Positions 8,862-17,079 of a stretch of DNA of 64,000 bases are shown here, piece after piece. The notes under the pieces are model-generated. The model ran no database searches. It was given only the letters and a program-made list of their open reading frames with translations, and was not told the DNA's origin. The position numbers were made by a program, and so were the translations under genes. Source of the DNA: CAISDA01 sp050258555. GTDB taxonomy: Bacteria; Bacteroidota; Ignavibacteria; UBA10030; UBA8401. How positions within the stretch are numbered: position 1 is the stretch's first letter; each line of letters begins with the position of its first letter. The stretch is taken from positions 54,343 through 118,342 of the forward strand of contig JBLMZA010000052.1 of NCBI GenBank assembly GCA_050258555.1, read 5' to 3'.

Positions 8862-10001
8862 TCAGTCGCCGCCCATCATCGTGGTATTCTCCTGTTCCGA
8901 ATCGATGAAGCCGAACATCTCTCCGACATTCTTGAAGCACCAGTTCACCTTGTTGCTCAGCACGATGATCGACGTCTTGTCTTCCAGGCGGCGGACGAAC
9001 ATCGAATTGTACCCTTTCCACCATCCGTTGTGATAGACAAGCTTCGAACCGTCGGCGAGCATCCGGATGCGCCATCCGTACCCGTAGGTGCTGTTGTGCT
9101 TGTAATCGTAGGACAGCGGCGTGAACGCTTCCTGCAGCGTCGACTGCCTCACAAGCTTCTCGGTGTAGAGCGCCTGATCCCACTTGAACAGATCCTCGAC
9201 CGTCGAATAGACGCCCTTGTCTCCCGACACGCCGTTCAGGATGTCGTCCTGCACGGGCGTCGCGTTGGAATTGTGGCCGATCGTCAGGAAGACCGGCTCC
9301 TGCTTCGCATATGGATTATACACAAATGTCCCGGACATTCCAAGCGGAATGAACACGTCGTGCCCCATGAACTCGTCGAACTTCCGTCCGGTCACCTTCT
9401 CGACGATCGATGCCAGCACCGCGTAGCCCGTGTTGCTGTAGCGGTATTGCTGATCGGGTTCGAACTCCGCAGCCGGGTGATATTTCGTGAGCACGTCGAT
9501 CACGTCATCGTTGCTCACGTACGCCATCCTCCTCTTCTTCCAGTATTTGGCCGGGAAGTACATGTAGTTCGGCAGACCCGAGCGGTGCGCCAGCAGATGC
9601 TTCACCGTGATGTGACGATAAGGGAAGTCGGGGAAAAATTTCTGCACGGGATCGCCGAAATCAAGCAGGCCGCGGTCATGCAGCATCATGATGGCAACGG
9701 CCGTGAACTGCTTCGACACCGATGCGAGCTGGAACTCGGATGAGACCGACAGCGGCGTCTTATGCCGGATATCGGAATATCCGAACGCATGCTTATAGAG
9801 CACCTCGCCGTTGTGCGCAACAAGCACGGTGCCGTTGAAGCCGCGGTTGTGCGCGAACATCGTAAAGAGAGAATCAAAACGTCCGGCGATGAGTTCCTCT
9901 TTCTGGTCCCGGGGATGAAAGGGGGTGATATTGGAAATATCAGAAGGTTGCTCCGGCAGAAACAGCCAGAGTACGGCCAGGAGAATAGCTTTGTAAATCA
10001 T
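8862..10001 (-). CDS. Exported serine hydrolase, class C beta-lactamase/penicillin-binding family
   Basis: The 379-aa product from ATG 10001 has a signal sequence (MIYKAILLAVLWLFL). An upstream in-frame start would place 18 non-conserved residues before it, while GAAGAG precedes 10001. Catalytic motifs of the AmpC/beta-lactamase fold are clear: SVSKQF (SxxK), YSNTGY (YxN) and a HNGWW triad in place of KTG. The HxG form is usual for esterases and D-amino-peptidases of this superfamily rather than true AmpC enzymes, so activity on beta-lactams should not be assumed. It acts in the periplasm or at the cell surface. otsB lies upstream on the same strand after a 167-nt gap. Confidence 0.88.
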   Translation of the reverse strand: MIYKAILLAVLWLFLPEQPSDISNITPFHPRDQKEELIAGRFDSLFTMFAHNRGFNGTVLVAHNGEVLYKHAFGYSDIRHKTPLSVSSEFQLASVSKQFTAVAIMMLHDRGLLDFGDPVQKFFPDFPYRHITVKHLLAHRSGLPNYMYFPAKYWKKRRMAYVSNDDVIDVLTKYHPAAEFEPDQQYRYSNTGYAVLASIVEKVTGRKFDEFMGHDVFIPLGMSGTFVYNPYAKQEPVFLTIGHNSNATPVQDDILNGVSGDKGVYSTVEDLFKWDQALYTEKLVRQSTLQEAFTPLSYDYKHNSTYGYGWRIRMLADGSKLVYHNGWWKGYNSMFVRRLEDKTSIIVLSNKVNWCFKNVGEMFGFIDSEQENTTMMGGD

Positions 10002-10168
10002 ACACTCTTCTACAGCAAGCTGCGCTTGGGAAAAAAGGTTGTCGGTTATTGTCAACGGCCGCGTCTGGAAACTGCTGCTGCGGTTCTGTCCCGGTCAGAG
10101 GAGGTAGGAGTGGGTGAAGGGAACATATGTCAAACGGCCATACTTAAACATACAGCACGGAATGCAAA

Positions 10169-10966
10169 TTAGCAAGAGAGAAGAAGCCGGAAAAGAAATT
10201 TTTTTATGTCCGAAACCGTGCGCACGCGATAGCGCGCGCGCGTGGCAGCGTCTTTTCCGACCTTCACCGTGACGGCGCGCGCCGGCAGCAGACGGAAGGC
10301 ATCTTCATCCGTCGTATCGTCGCCGGCGTAGATGATTGCGGCATTCCCCGTCCGGTCGAGCGCATCGAGCAGACGCAGCACGGCATCGCCCTTCGTCCAC
10401 GAAACACCGGGCTTCACTTCCCACACTTTTTTCCCGTGCCCGATGCGCAGCGAAGGAAGCCAGGGCTCCACCTCACGCCGGACGATCGCTTCGATCCGGG
10501 CCGCATCGGCGGAACGCACGCGCCGGTAATGCACGGTGAGCGAATAGCCTTTGTGTTCGACCGCGGCGCCCGGGATGCCTCGAAGCGCCGCGCGCAGACG
10601 GCGCGCCGCACGATCGAGCATGGGCATGACGCGCTTCGCCTCCGGATGCGCCCAGAGGGTCCGGCCGCGCCTGATTTCCAGTCCGTGATTGGCGGCTATG
10701 AAGTGCCAGGGCTCCGGAGCGATGCGCGTGATATCGGCAAGCGAGCGGCCCGTGACGACGCCCAGGCGCACGCGCGGATGAAGGCTGAGCTGCGCGAGCA
10801 GCGACGCCATCGCGCGCGAAAGCACGGCCTCGCCCGGCCGCCTTCTGATCGGCGACACCGTTCCGTCGTAATCGAGGAAGACGAAGACCGGCTTCGTGGC
10901 CCCGATGCGCCGGCGGATGCCCGCATCGATCGATCCGTCGCGCGCAAAGACCGGCTTCGCGCTCAT
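10169..10966 (-). CDS. otsB: Trehalose-6-phosphate phosphatase
   Basis: 265 aa from ATG 10966, which overlaps the stop of the upstream synthase gene by 4 nt (ATGA), so the two are translationally coupled. The enzyme dephosphorylates trehalose-6-phosphate to trehalose. HAD-superfamily motifs are visible: motif I FLDYDGTVSP (nucleophile and acid/base aspartates), motif II GVVTGRS, the NHGLEI segment of the cap, and motif III/IV KGDAVLRLLD with AGDDTTDEDAF. Length matches bacterial OtsB. The trehalose product serves as an osmo- and desiccation protectant. It is cytosolic. Confidence 0.95.
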   Translation of the reverse strand: MSAKPVFARDGSIDAGIRRRIGATKPVFVFLDYDGTVSPIRRRPGEAVLSRAMASLLAQLSLHPRVRLGVVTGRSLADITRIAPEPWHFIAANHGLEIRRGRTLWAHPEAKRVMPMLDRAARRLRAALRGIPGAAVEHKGYSLTVHYRRVRSADAARIEAIVRREVEPWLPSLRIGHGKKVWEVKPGVSWTKGDAVLRLLDALDRTGNAAIIYAGDDTTDEDAFRLLPARAVTVKVGKDAATRARYRVRTVSDIKKFLFRLLLSC

Positions 10967-13230
10967 GCCTTCTCCTCTGTCGGCGACGGCGAGGGCTTGA
11001 GCTGCGACAGCGACGTGATGATCGTGGCGGCCCATCGGTAGACATTCCTTTCCCTGACCATGCGGCGCAGCGCCCGCATCCTTTCCTTGCGCTCGTTCAC
11101 GCTCATCGTCAGCGCCTGATGCATGGAATCGGCGAGTCCTTCGATGTCATACGGATTCACGATGAGCGCCTCGTGGAGTTCGTGCGCCGCGCCGGTGAAT
11201 TCGCTCAGGATCAGCACGCCGTCTTCATCGCTCCTGGAGACGATGAATTCCTTCGCAACGAGATTCATGCCGTCGTGCAGAGACGTCACCGCGCAGACAT
11301 CGGCAGCTTCATAGTACTTGTTCACGGTCGCATGGTTGTGATGCGCCTTCAGGAAGATGATCGGGCGCCATGTCTTCGTCTGGAATCTCCAGTTGATCTT
11401 GTCGACGCATTCGTCAAGCTCCGCCATCAGATCGTGATAGCGCTTGATGTGCGTCCGGCTCGGCGCGCCGAGCTCGACGAATGTGAAGCGTCCCAATAAT
11501 TCGGGATGCTTCTCCAGCAGCCGCTCGACGGCGCGGAATCGCTCGACGATGCCTTTCGTATAATCGATGCGGTCAACGCCCACGCCGAGCAGATCGAAAC
11601 TCATGCCGAGTTCCCGTCTGATCTGTTCCTGTTTCTCCGCCGCCAGGGGCCTGGCGATGCCGATGCCGCCTGCGGGCGCACTCGGGAAATCGACGCTGAT
11701 CGGGAACGGGCGGACCGCTGTCGTGGCGCCGCGGCGCTCGATCGAAAACCGGTCCCAGTTGATCTTCGATTCGAGAGAGCGGTCCACGGTTTCCATGAAG
11801 TTGTTGCAATGGAACTGCACATGGAAGCCGATCAGATCGGCGCCGAGCAGACCGAGCAGCATTTCTTTTTTCCAGGGACAGATGGAGAACGCCTCGGGAT
11901 TCGGCCACGGAATGTGCCAGAAGATCGCCACGCGCGCATCGGGACGCTCGGCCTTGATCAATGCCGGCAAGAGCGAGAAATGATAGTCCTGGATGAGGAT
12001 GAGCGGATCGGTTTCCTCGCGGATCTCCTCGAGCAGTTCCTGTGCGAAGCGCTCGTTGACGCGCTGATACTGCACCCAGTCGTCCAGACGGAAGACGGGA
12101 CGCGTGTGCGTGATATGGCAGAGCGGCCAGATGCCTTCATTCGAAAAGCCGTAGTAATACCCTTCCTCCTCTTCCTTCGTGAGGAACATGCGCTTGAGCG
12201 TATAGGAAGGGTCCTCCGGAGGCACCGGCACGTGTCCCCGTTCGTCGCACATCTCGCGGTCGGCATCGCCGCTTCCATGCGCCATCCATGTGCCGCCGCA
12301 GGCCCGCAGGATCGGATCGAGCGCGGTGACGAGTCCGCCGGCCGGGACGATGCATTCGATCGTCTTTCCCTGCTTCACATGCATGTAGGGCTCGCGGTTC
12401 GAGACGACGATGAGATTCCTGGTGCCGAGTTCGCGGCGGATGAAGCCCTTCAGGCGTTCGGCCGTCCAGAGCGAATCGCCTTCCACGCGCAGGCGCGCCT
12501 CTTCTTCGGCGCTGGCGCGCGCCACGGCGAGGCTTTTTGCCATGAGCGACGCCTCGATTGCCAGGGGTTCCAGAATATCGCCGCGCGCAATGAGATCGGT
12601 TTTTGCCGCCCGGCCCAGACGGAGATTTTTCATCCATTCGGTGATCTGCATGACCGGAGCGATGATGCTCCAGCGCACCATGAGCACCGTCGTCACAATG
12701 ATCAGCGCCATGAGCACGAACAGGCGCACGAGATTGCGCTCCCAGATGCCGAGCATGCGCGTATCGATGTACGAGGCGTCCTGAAAAATCACGAAGGAGC
12801 CGGCGCGCACGCTGTCGATCATCACCGGCGCGGCATACACGAGCGTCTGGCGTCCCGCCATGTCGTCGAAGCTCGAGACGGGCTTGTTCTGTTCGATGGA
12901 TTGTTTCAACTGGGGCGGCGCGGCGCTCAGCGAGCTGAGCGTGGGGCTGGCGGCGATCGCCGTGCCGAGCGTGTCGTAGACCACCACCCCCAGGAACCGC
13001 TCGCGGTTTTCAAAGCGCTCGACAAACCGGGTGAGTCTGGAGATGGATCGGTGATACAGGAGGTTCTGTATCGACTCTTCAAACGTTTCGGCGAGCAGGA
13101 CGGTGCGCGACGTGAGATCGGCCGTGAGCCTGTCCCGTTCGGTCTGTATCTGCAGGATGGAGGAAAGAAACGCAACAAGCGTTGCAACAAAGAACAGAGC
13201 GATAATGAGACGAAGCGTGATTTTCATCAT
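10963..13230 (-). CDS. otsA: Membrane sensor-like/HAMP domain fused to trehalose-6-phosphate synthase (GT20)
   Basis: 755 aa from ATG 13230 (GGAGG seven nt upstream). The order is: TM1 at about 5-26; an extracytoplasmic region to about 168, resembling the periplasmic part of chemoreceptors and histidine kinases; TM2 at about 169-188; a HAMP-like linker at about 190-240; then a complete GT20 glycosyltransferase from about 272. Synthase motifs present include VSNREPY, AGGLVTAL, WMAHGSG, QDYHFSLLP, FWHIPWPNPE, GFHVQFH, GVDRIDYTKGI and EFTGAAHEL with NPYDIEGLA. It should make trehalose-6-phosphate from UDP- or ADP-glucose and glucose-6-phosphate at the inner face of the membrane. The fused sensor suggests direct control by an external or envelope signal; that role is inferred. 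Ordinary OtsA is about 470 aa and soluble. Confidence 0.93.
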   Translation of the reverse strand: MMKITLRLIIALFFVATLVAFLSSILQIQTERDRLTADLTSRTVLLAETFEESIQNLLYHRSISRLTRFVERFENRERFLGVVVYDTLGTAIAASPTLSSLSAAPPQLKQSIEQNKPVSSFDDMAGRQTLVYAAPVMIDSVRAGSFVIFQDASYIDTRMLGIWERNLVRLFVLMALIIVTTVLMVRWSIIAPVMQITEWMKNLRLGRAAKTDLIARGDILEPLAIEASLMAKSLAVARASAEEEARLRVEGDSLWTAERLKGFIRRELGTRNLIVVSNREPYMHVKQGKTIECIVPAGGLVTALDPILRACGGTWMAHGSGDADREMCDERGHVPVPPEDPSYTLKRMFLTKEEEEGYYYGFSNEGIWPLCHITHTRPVFRLDDWVQYQRVNERFAQELLEEIREETDPLILIQDYHFSLLPALIKAERPDARVAIFWHIPWPNPEAFSICPWKKEMLLGLLGADLIGFHVQFHCNNFMETVDRSLESKINWDRFSIERRGATTAVRPFPISVDFPSAPAGGIGIARPLAAEKQEQIRRELGMSFDLLGVGVDRIDYTKGIVERFRAVERLLEKHPELLGRFTFVELGAPSRTHIKRYHDLMAELDECVDKINWRFQTKTWRPIIFLKAHHNHATVNKYYEAADVCAVTSLHDGMNLVAKEFIVSRSDEDGVLILSEFTGAAHELHEALIVNPYDIEGLADSMHQALTMSVNERKERMRALRRMVRERNVYRWAATIITSLSQLKPSPSPTEEKA

Positions 13231-13327
13231 CCGTCGGCCTCCACACGATGTTGTCGGTTGGCTGGGCAGCATCGCCGCACTGCGGCATCTTGTTCTTCAA
13301 CATACAGAGATCCGTGCAAAGACACAA

Positions 13328-13347
13328 GCGCCGCCCGAAGGCGGCGC
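13328..13347 (-). terminator. Hairpin after the split-Soret cytochrome gene
   Basis: GCGCCGCC / GGCGGCGC with a 4-nt loop (CGAA on the + strand), 40 nt beyond the cytochrome stop on the minus strand. There is no strong uridine tract, so termination is likely but unproven. Confidence 0.5.
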
Positions 13348-13386
13348 CTGTGGTTCCCTTGAAGACGGCTGATCGTCTGGCGATCG

Positions 13387-14511
13387 TTACTTGATGAGGT
13401 TCATCTTCCGCGTCTGCACGAACTGTCCCGCATTCATGCGCGCAAAATAGATGCCGCTCACCACATTCCCTCCGGAATTGTCGGTTCCGTTCCACTCAAC
13501 GGAATACGAGCCGGCTTCAAAGGATTCTTGATCGACGAGCTTTTTGACTTCGCGTCCCTGGATGTCGTAGATGACAACCGACACTTTTTCCGACTTCGGC
13601 ACGGAGAACTCGATGTTCGTCGCCGGATTGAAGGGATTCGGATAATTCTGCCCGAGCGTGAACTCCGTCGCCGCCGCGGCTCCGAGTCCTCCGACGGCGG
13701 AACTGGTCTTGTGCGCCGTCGAGTGGCAGGGCTGGCAGTCCATCTGCGTCATCACGTTGTTCGTGCCGGTGGTGCCGTGGCACGTCTGGCACTGCGTGAC
13801 GTTCGGATTGGTGACATAGGTCGACACGAACTTCGTGGCGAAATAATCGTTCAGCACCTGCGCCGTCTTCGCCGCGACGTCGCCGGCCAGGCGAGCGCAG
13901 CGTTCCTTCCGCTCGGTATCGCCGACGCCTTTCTTCGCAACATTGCACCACTGGCTCACCGACGCATGGCAGATCACGGTGCCGGCGATATTCTGCGGCA
14001 GCGCGCCCACGTACTTCTTGTCGGCATACTTCCCGTCGATCGATGCCTGGTTTGCCTTGTCGCTCGGCAGCTTCTCGGCGGCGGCCCATCCCCACACTTC
14101 ATTGATCAGCTTGCCCGAGTCGGCCTTCGACACGACCAGGCTGATGATCGCGGCAGCGCCGTTGACGGCTCCGCAGAGCGTACCCCAGCCGTTGCCTCCG
14201 CCGCGGCCGAAGAGCATCACTTCCATCGGCATGTTCGCCCACGGATCGGGCAGCTTCTCTTTCAGCGCTTCGGTGAACGATCCGAAGACGCCCGATGCGC
14301 AGTCCTTATCCGAATAATAGAGATGATGGGCGCGGAGACGGACATCTTCCGGATCGATAGTCTGGTACGGCCAGGGCCATACGGCCGCTTTGGGTTCGGC
14401 AAACAACGTTCCGCCCGAGATGGCACCCAGCGCCGCCGCGCCCGTGACGGCGCCGAGGGCATATTTCGATGTGCTGGAGAGGAACTCTTTCCTGGTAATT
14501 TCATTCGACAT
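13387..14511 (-). CDS. Split-Soret-type dihaem cytochrome with Tat-like signal and type IX sorting domain
   Basis: 374 aa. The N-terminus (SNEITRKEFLSSTS, then a hydrophobic stretch) resembles a twin-arginine signal with RK in place of RR. The central region (about 50-235) carries the cysteine pattern of the C_GCAxxG_C_C/split-Soret family (DKDCASGVFG, GWGTLCGAVNGA, VICHASVSQWCN, RCARLAGDV). Two c-type haem sites follow, CQTCH (241-245) and CQPCH (259-263), as in split-Soret cytochrome. From about 286 comes a Por-type sorting domain with NYPNPFNP and the final FARMNAG...TRKMNLIK. The combination predicts a periplasmic redox protein handed to the type IX machinery for surface display. AAGGAG lies within the overlapping TPR gene upstream. 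Confidence 0.85.
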   Translation of the reverse strand: MSNEITRKEFLSSTSKYALGAVTGAAALGAISGGTLFAEPKAAVWPWPYQTIDPEDVRLRAHHLYYSDKDCASGVFGSFTEALKEKLPDPWANMPMEVMLFGRGGGNGWGTLCGAVNGAAAIISLVVSKADSGKLINEVWGWAAAEKLPSDKANQASIDGKYADKKYVGALPQNIAGTVICHASVSQWCNVAKKGVGDTERKERCARLAGDVAAKTAQVLNDYFATKFVSTYVTNPNVTQCQTCHGTTGTNNVMTQMDCQPCHSTAHKTSSAVGGLGAAAATEFTLGQNYPNPFNPATNIEFSVPKSEKVSVVIYDIQGREVKKLVDQESFEAGSYSVEWNGTDNSGGNVVSGIYFARMNAGQFVQTRKMNLIK

Positions 14512-14962
14512 GATGATGCTCCTTTGGTGGATAGAGATGGGATTCGATCAGATGAATGACAGCTGAAAGCACTTCACAATCGGGAGCGCATGCGAGCGCG
14601 CGCCGGAAATAGTTCAGCGAAGCGCGCGCGTCGCAGTACAGCCAGAGCATGCCGAGTTCGGCATTGAGCTCGCATGCATTCTCACGGGCGATCATGCCCT
14701 GCTCAAGACGCCGGACGAGTCCGGGACACGGACAATCTTCCCATGCCGCATCAGTATCCGTGATGATGCGGATGTCGTCGGCGATGAGCCGGTGAAAGGC
14801 ATCGAGCGCCTCGCCGATGCGGCCGGTCTGCGTCAGGCAGATGACCAGCTTTTTCCTCGCCTTCGCATCGGCCGGATTTTCGCGCAGCACCGCCTGCAGC
14901 TCGGTAAGCGCACTGGCGTAGTCGCGCGTGAGAAAATGATAATTGGCAAGCATTTCACTCAT
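14501..14962 (-). CDS. TPR protein co-transcribed with the split-Soret cytochrome
   Basis: About 153 aa. It holds TPR-like helix pairs (NYHFLTRDYASALTELQAVL, then 'ARKKLVICLTQTGRIGEALDAFH') and a C-terminal repeat around the SLNYFRRALACAPDC segment. There is no signal peptide. Its 3' end overlaps the cytochrome start by 11 bp, so it is probably a cytosolic maturation or chaperone factor for that protein, by analogy with TPR chaperones of Tat redox enzymes (inference). The start is uncertain: a sigma-54-like promoter at 14978-14993 would start transcription near 14967, leaving almost no leader for ATG 14962. ATG 14953, three codons on, is an alternative. Confidence 0.6.
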   Translation of the reverse strand: MSEMLANYHFLTRDYASALTELQAVLRENPADAKARKKLVICLTQTGRIGEALDAFHRLIADDIRIITDTDAAWEDCPCPGLVRRLEQGMIARENACELNAELGMLWLYCDARASLNYFRRALACAPDCEVLSAVIHLIESHLYPPKEHHHVE

Positions 14963-14977
14963 CGTGCCCCGTGAATG

Positions 14978-14993
14978 TTCAATTACCATGCCA
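14978..14993 (-). promoter_or_regulatory. Sigma-54-like -24/-12 promoter of the TPR-cytochrome operon
   Basis: On the minus strand the element reads TGGCATGGTAATTGAA: GG at -24 and GA at -12 with 10 nt between them, as for RpoN promoters. The -12 dinucleotide is GA rather than the usual GC. It shares 15 of 16 positions with the element at 17710-17725. A sigma-54 activator gene ends 166 nt upstream. Confidence 0.65.
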
Positions 14994-15081
14994 AGGGAAA
15001 GGGAATGGCCCGGATGCCGCTTTCTCAACGAAAAGGGCGGTTTTTCGGGTGGAAGGATGAGGAAGGACATCGGCGGAGCGA

Positions 15082-15161
15082 TGCAGCAGTGCAACATTTA
15101 GGGCTAAAAACGCATCGATAAAGGAGTTATACGAGTGCAGCAGTGTGATGCATTTGCATCA
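15082..15161. promoter_or_regulatory. Candidate upstream activator sites
   Basis: TGCAGCAGTG occurs twice in direct orientation (15082-15091 and 15136-15145, 54 bp apart). A perfect 7-bp inverted repeat, TGATGCA-TT-TGCATCA, follows at 15146-15161 and overlaps the stop of the activator gene. All lie about 90-170 bp upstream of the sigma-54-like promoter, the normal range for enhancer-binding proteins. I did not find the same words before the other sigma-54-like promoters. Confidence 0.4.
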
Positions 15162-16505
15162 TCGCGCGTGCAGATCACGTGTGTGAAGTCCCATGGCTTT
15201 CAGATGCCGCCAGATGGTCGTCCGGTCGACGCCGATAATCCGGGCGACCTTCGTCTTGTTCCATTGGTGGGCATTGAGCAGACCGATGAGCCGCTCACGA
15301 TCGATGCGCGGAGCGATCACAAGCGATGGTTCGGGCGCGCACGGAATGGCCCCCTTCAACGACGGCGGCAGCGCACAGGCGGTGAGCGCCTGATCGTGCC
15401 TCGTGCGGATGTATGCGTATTCGACCGCGTTTTCCAGCTCGCGTATGTTGCCCGGCCAGGCGTAGGATGTCAGGATGCGGAGCGCGCGCTCATCGATTTC
15501 GGTCAGGTGCTTGTCGTAGACGGCGTTGAACTTCTGCATGAAATGACGCACCAGCAGCGGTATGTCGTCCGCGCGCTCGCGCAGCGGAGGCATCATGATC
15601 GGCACGACATTGAGGCGGTAGAAGAGGTCATCGCGGAAGCGGCCCTCCTCCATCGCCCTGCGGATATTCACATTCGTGGCGGCGATGATTCTCACATCGG
15701 CCCGGCGCGTCGACGACTCTCCCACCCGCTCGAACGTTCCCTCCTGCACGACGCGCAGCAGCTGGGGCTGCATGGCAATCGGCATCTCGGCCACTTCATC
15801 GAGAAAGATCGTTCCGCCGTCGGCGGCTTCGAAGCGTCCGATGCGGTCCCTCACCGCATCGGTAAACGCACCCTTCGTGTGACCGAAGAGCTCGCTTGCC
15901 AGAAGCTGCGGCGGAAGCACGGAGCAGTTGACCTTGATGAACTTTTCATTCTTTCTTCGGCTCAGCGCCTGAATGGCATTGGCCGCAAGTTCCTTGCCGG
16001 TGCCGGTCTCTCCCTGTATCAGCACCGTGGCATCGGTCGGGGCGATCTCTCGAATCGTCTCGAAGATCTCCTGCATGGCGCGGCTTGTTCCCGTCAGGCC
16101 GAAGAAACTCTCTTGGCATGTGCGCGCATCGTCGGCGGACCGGCCGCCGTATGCGGCGTCGCGGAACGACACGACGCCTCCTGTGGGACGCCCATCCTTC
16201 GCACAGATGACGGCGGCGTTGACTTTCACCGGAATCGTCTCGCCGGCCTTGCACGCATATACGGTCTTGAAGTCCACAATACTCTTTCCCGATTCAAGCA
16301 CGCGCGCGATCGGACAGTTGAAAAGACACGCTTCGGAATGAAACACATGCCGGCAGATGCGGCCGATGACCGCCGACCGTTCGAGCCGTGTAATGCGTTC
16401 GGCCGAGGCGTTGAAGTATTGGATCCTGAACTCCTGATCGACCGTAAAGAGACCTTCCGCAATCGAATCGAGTATCTCACTGCTGTTGATGTCCGTCAAT
16501 GGCAT
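15159..16505 (-). CDS. PAS domain sigma-54-dependent transcriptional activator
   Basis: 448 aa from ATG 16505. Domain order: a PAS sensor (about 8-115) with a cysteine-rich segment CRHVFHSEACLFNC; the AAA+ sigma-54 interaction module with Walker A GETGTGKE (165-172), GAFTDA (212-217, a common variant of GAFTGA), Walker B GGTIFLDE (230-237) and an R-finger region; and a Fis-type helix-turn-helix at about 415-447 (NKTKVARIIGVDRTTIWRHLK). It uses ATP to open RpoN promoters. With no receiver domain, it should sense its signal directly through PAS. Histidine and clustered cysteines there suggest a redox or metal cue, but this is inference. Likely targets are the two flanking sigma-54-like promoters. 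Confidence 0.93.
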   Translation of the reverse strand: MPLTDINSSEILDSIAEGLFTVDQEFRIQYFNASAERITRLERSAVIGRICRHVFHSEACLFNCPIARVLESGKSIVDFKTVYACKAGETIPVKVNAAVICAKDGRPTGGVVSFRDAAYGGRSADDARTCQESFFGLTGTSRAMQEIFETIREIAPTDATVLIQGETGTGKELAANAIQALSRRKNEKFIKVNCSVLPPQLLASELFGHTKGAFTDAVRDRIGRFEAADGGTIFLDEVAEMPIAMQPQLLRVVQEGTFERVGESSTRRADVRIIAATNVNIRRAMEEGRFRDDLFYRLNVVPIMMPPLRERADDIPLLVRHFMQKFNAVYDKHLTEIDERALRILTSYAWPGNIRELENAVEYAYIRTRHDQALTACALPPSLKGAIPCAPEPSLVIAPRIDRERLIGLLNAHQWNKTKVARIIGVDRTTIWRHLKAMGLHTRDLHAR

Positions 16506-16602
16506 GGTTCGGCGTTTCGAGAAAGAGATGGATGGGCGCTTCGCACTGTCGAACGACAATATACTCAATTATGAACAAGAAGATCAACTGCTGCGATCTT
16601 GC

Positions 16603-16622
16603 AACTGTTCAATGAAACAGTT
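16603..16622. promoter_or_regulatory. Inverted repeat in the activator/TSUP divergent gap
   Basis: AACTGTT - 6 nt - AACAGTT, a perfect 7-bp dyad, about 100 nt from the activator start and 64 nt from the divergent TSUP start. Position and symmetry fit an operator, perhaps for autoregulation; no binding protein is known. Confidence 0.4.
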
Positions 16623-16685
16623 AGATTGTGCAGAGTTTCAATCCATCACGGTAATCTGTCCACGACACTCAGACGCATCACTTCC

Positions 16686-17078
16686 ATGGCAAACGATTCA
16701 TCGCTCTGGCTCTTCATCGCCATCGGGCTCGGCGCCGGACTCCTTTCGGGATTCTTCGGCATCGGCGGCGGCATCATCATCGTTCCGGCGCTCATCTACA
16801 TCGCCGAATTCACGCCGCTCAAAGCCACTGGCACGAGCCTTGCCGTGCTCCTTCCGCCTGTCGGACTTGCGGCAGTGATCACCTATTACCGCAACGGCAA
16901 CGTCGATATCAGCGCGGCCGTCGTCATCGCCGTCTGTCTCTTCTTCGGCGCCTGGCTCTCGGCGCTCCTGGCAAACCGGATGAACCCGTACGTGCTGAAA
17001 TTCACATTCGGCGTGTTCTTGATCGCCATGGGCATCTACATGGTCTCCACCAATTGGGCGAAGCTGACGGGACGATAA
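16686..17078 (+). CDS. Half-size TSUP/TauE-SafE membrane protein
   Basis: 130 aa from ATG 16686, with four predicted helices and one copy of the glycine-rich TSUP repeat (GLLSGFFGIGGGIIIVPALI, then LKATGTSLAVLLPP). Full-length permeases such as the one at 6181-7017 contain two such repeats, so this would need to dimerise to form a complete carrier. Half-size members are known in databases and the frame is intact at both ends, so it need not be a fragment. The GNAT gene starts 1 nt after its stop. Substrate unknown; sulfur oxyanions are the family norm. Confidence 0.82.
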   Translation: MANDSSLWLFIAIGLGAGLLSGFFGIGGGIIIVPALIYIAEFTPLKATGTSLAVLLPPVGLAAVITYYRNGNVDISAAVVIAVCLFFGAWLSALLANRMNPYVLKFTFGVFLIAMGIYMVSTNWAKLTGR

Positions 17079-17079
17079 G

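Noticed and set aside
11506..13362. A 618-codon + strand open frame
   Set aside because: Antisense to the otsA fusion gene, which is clearly coding.
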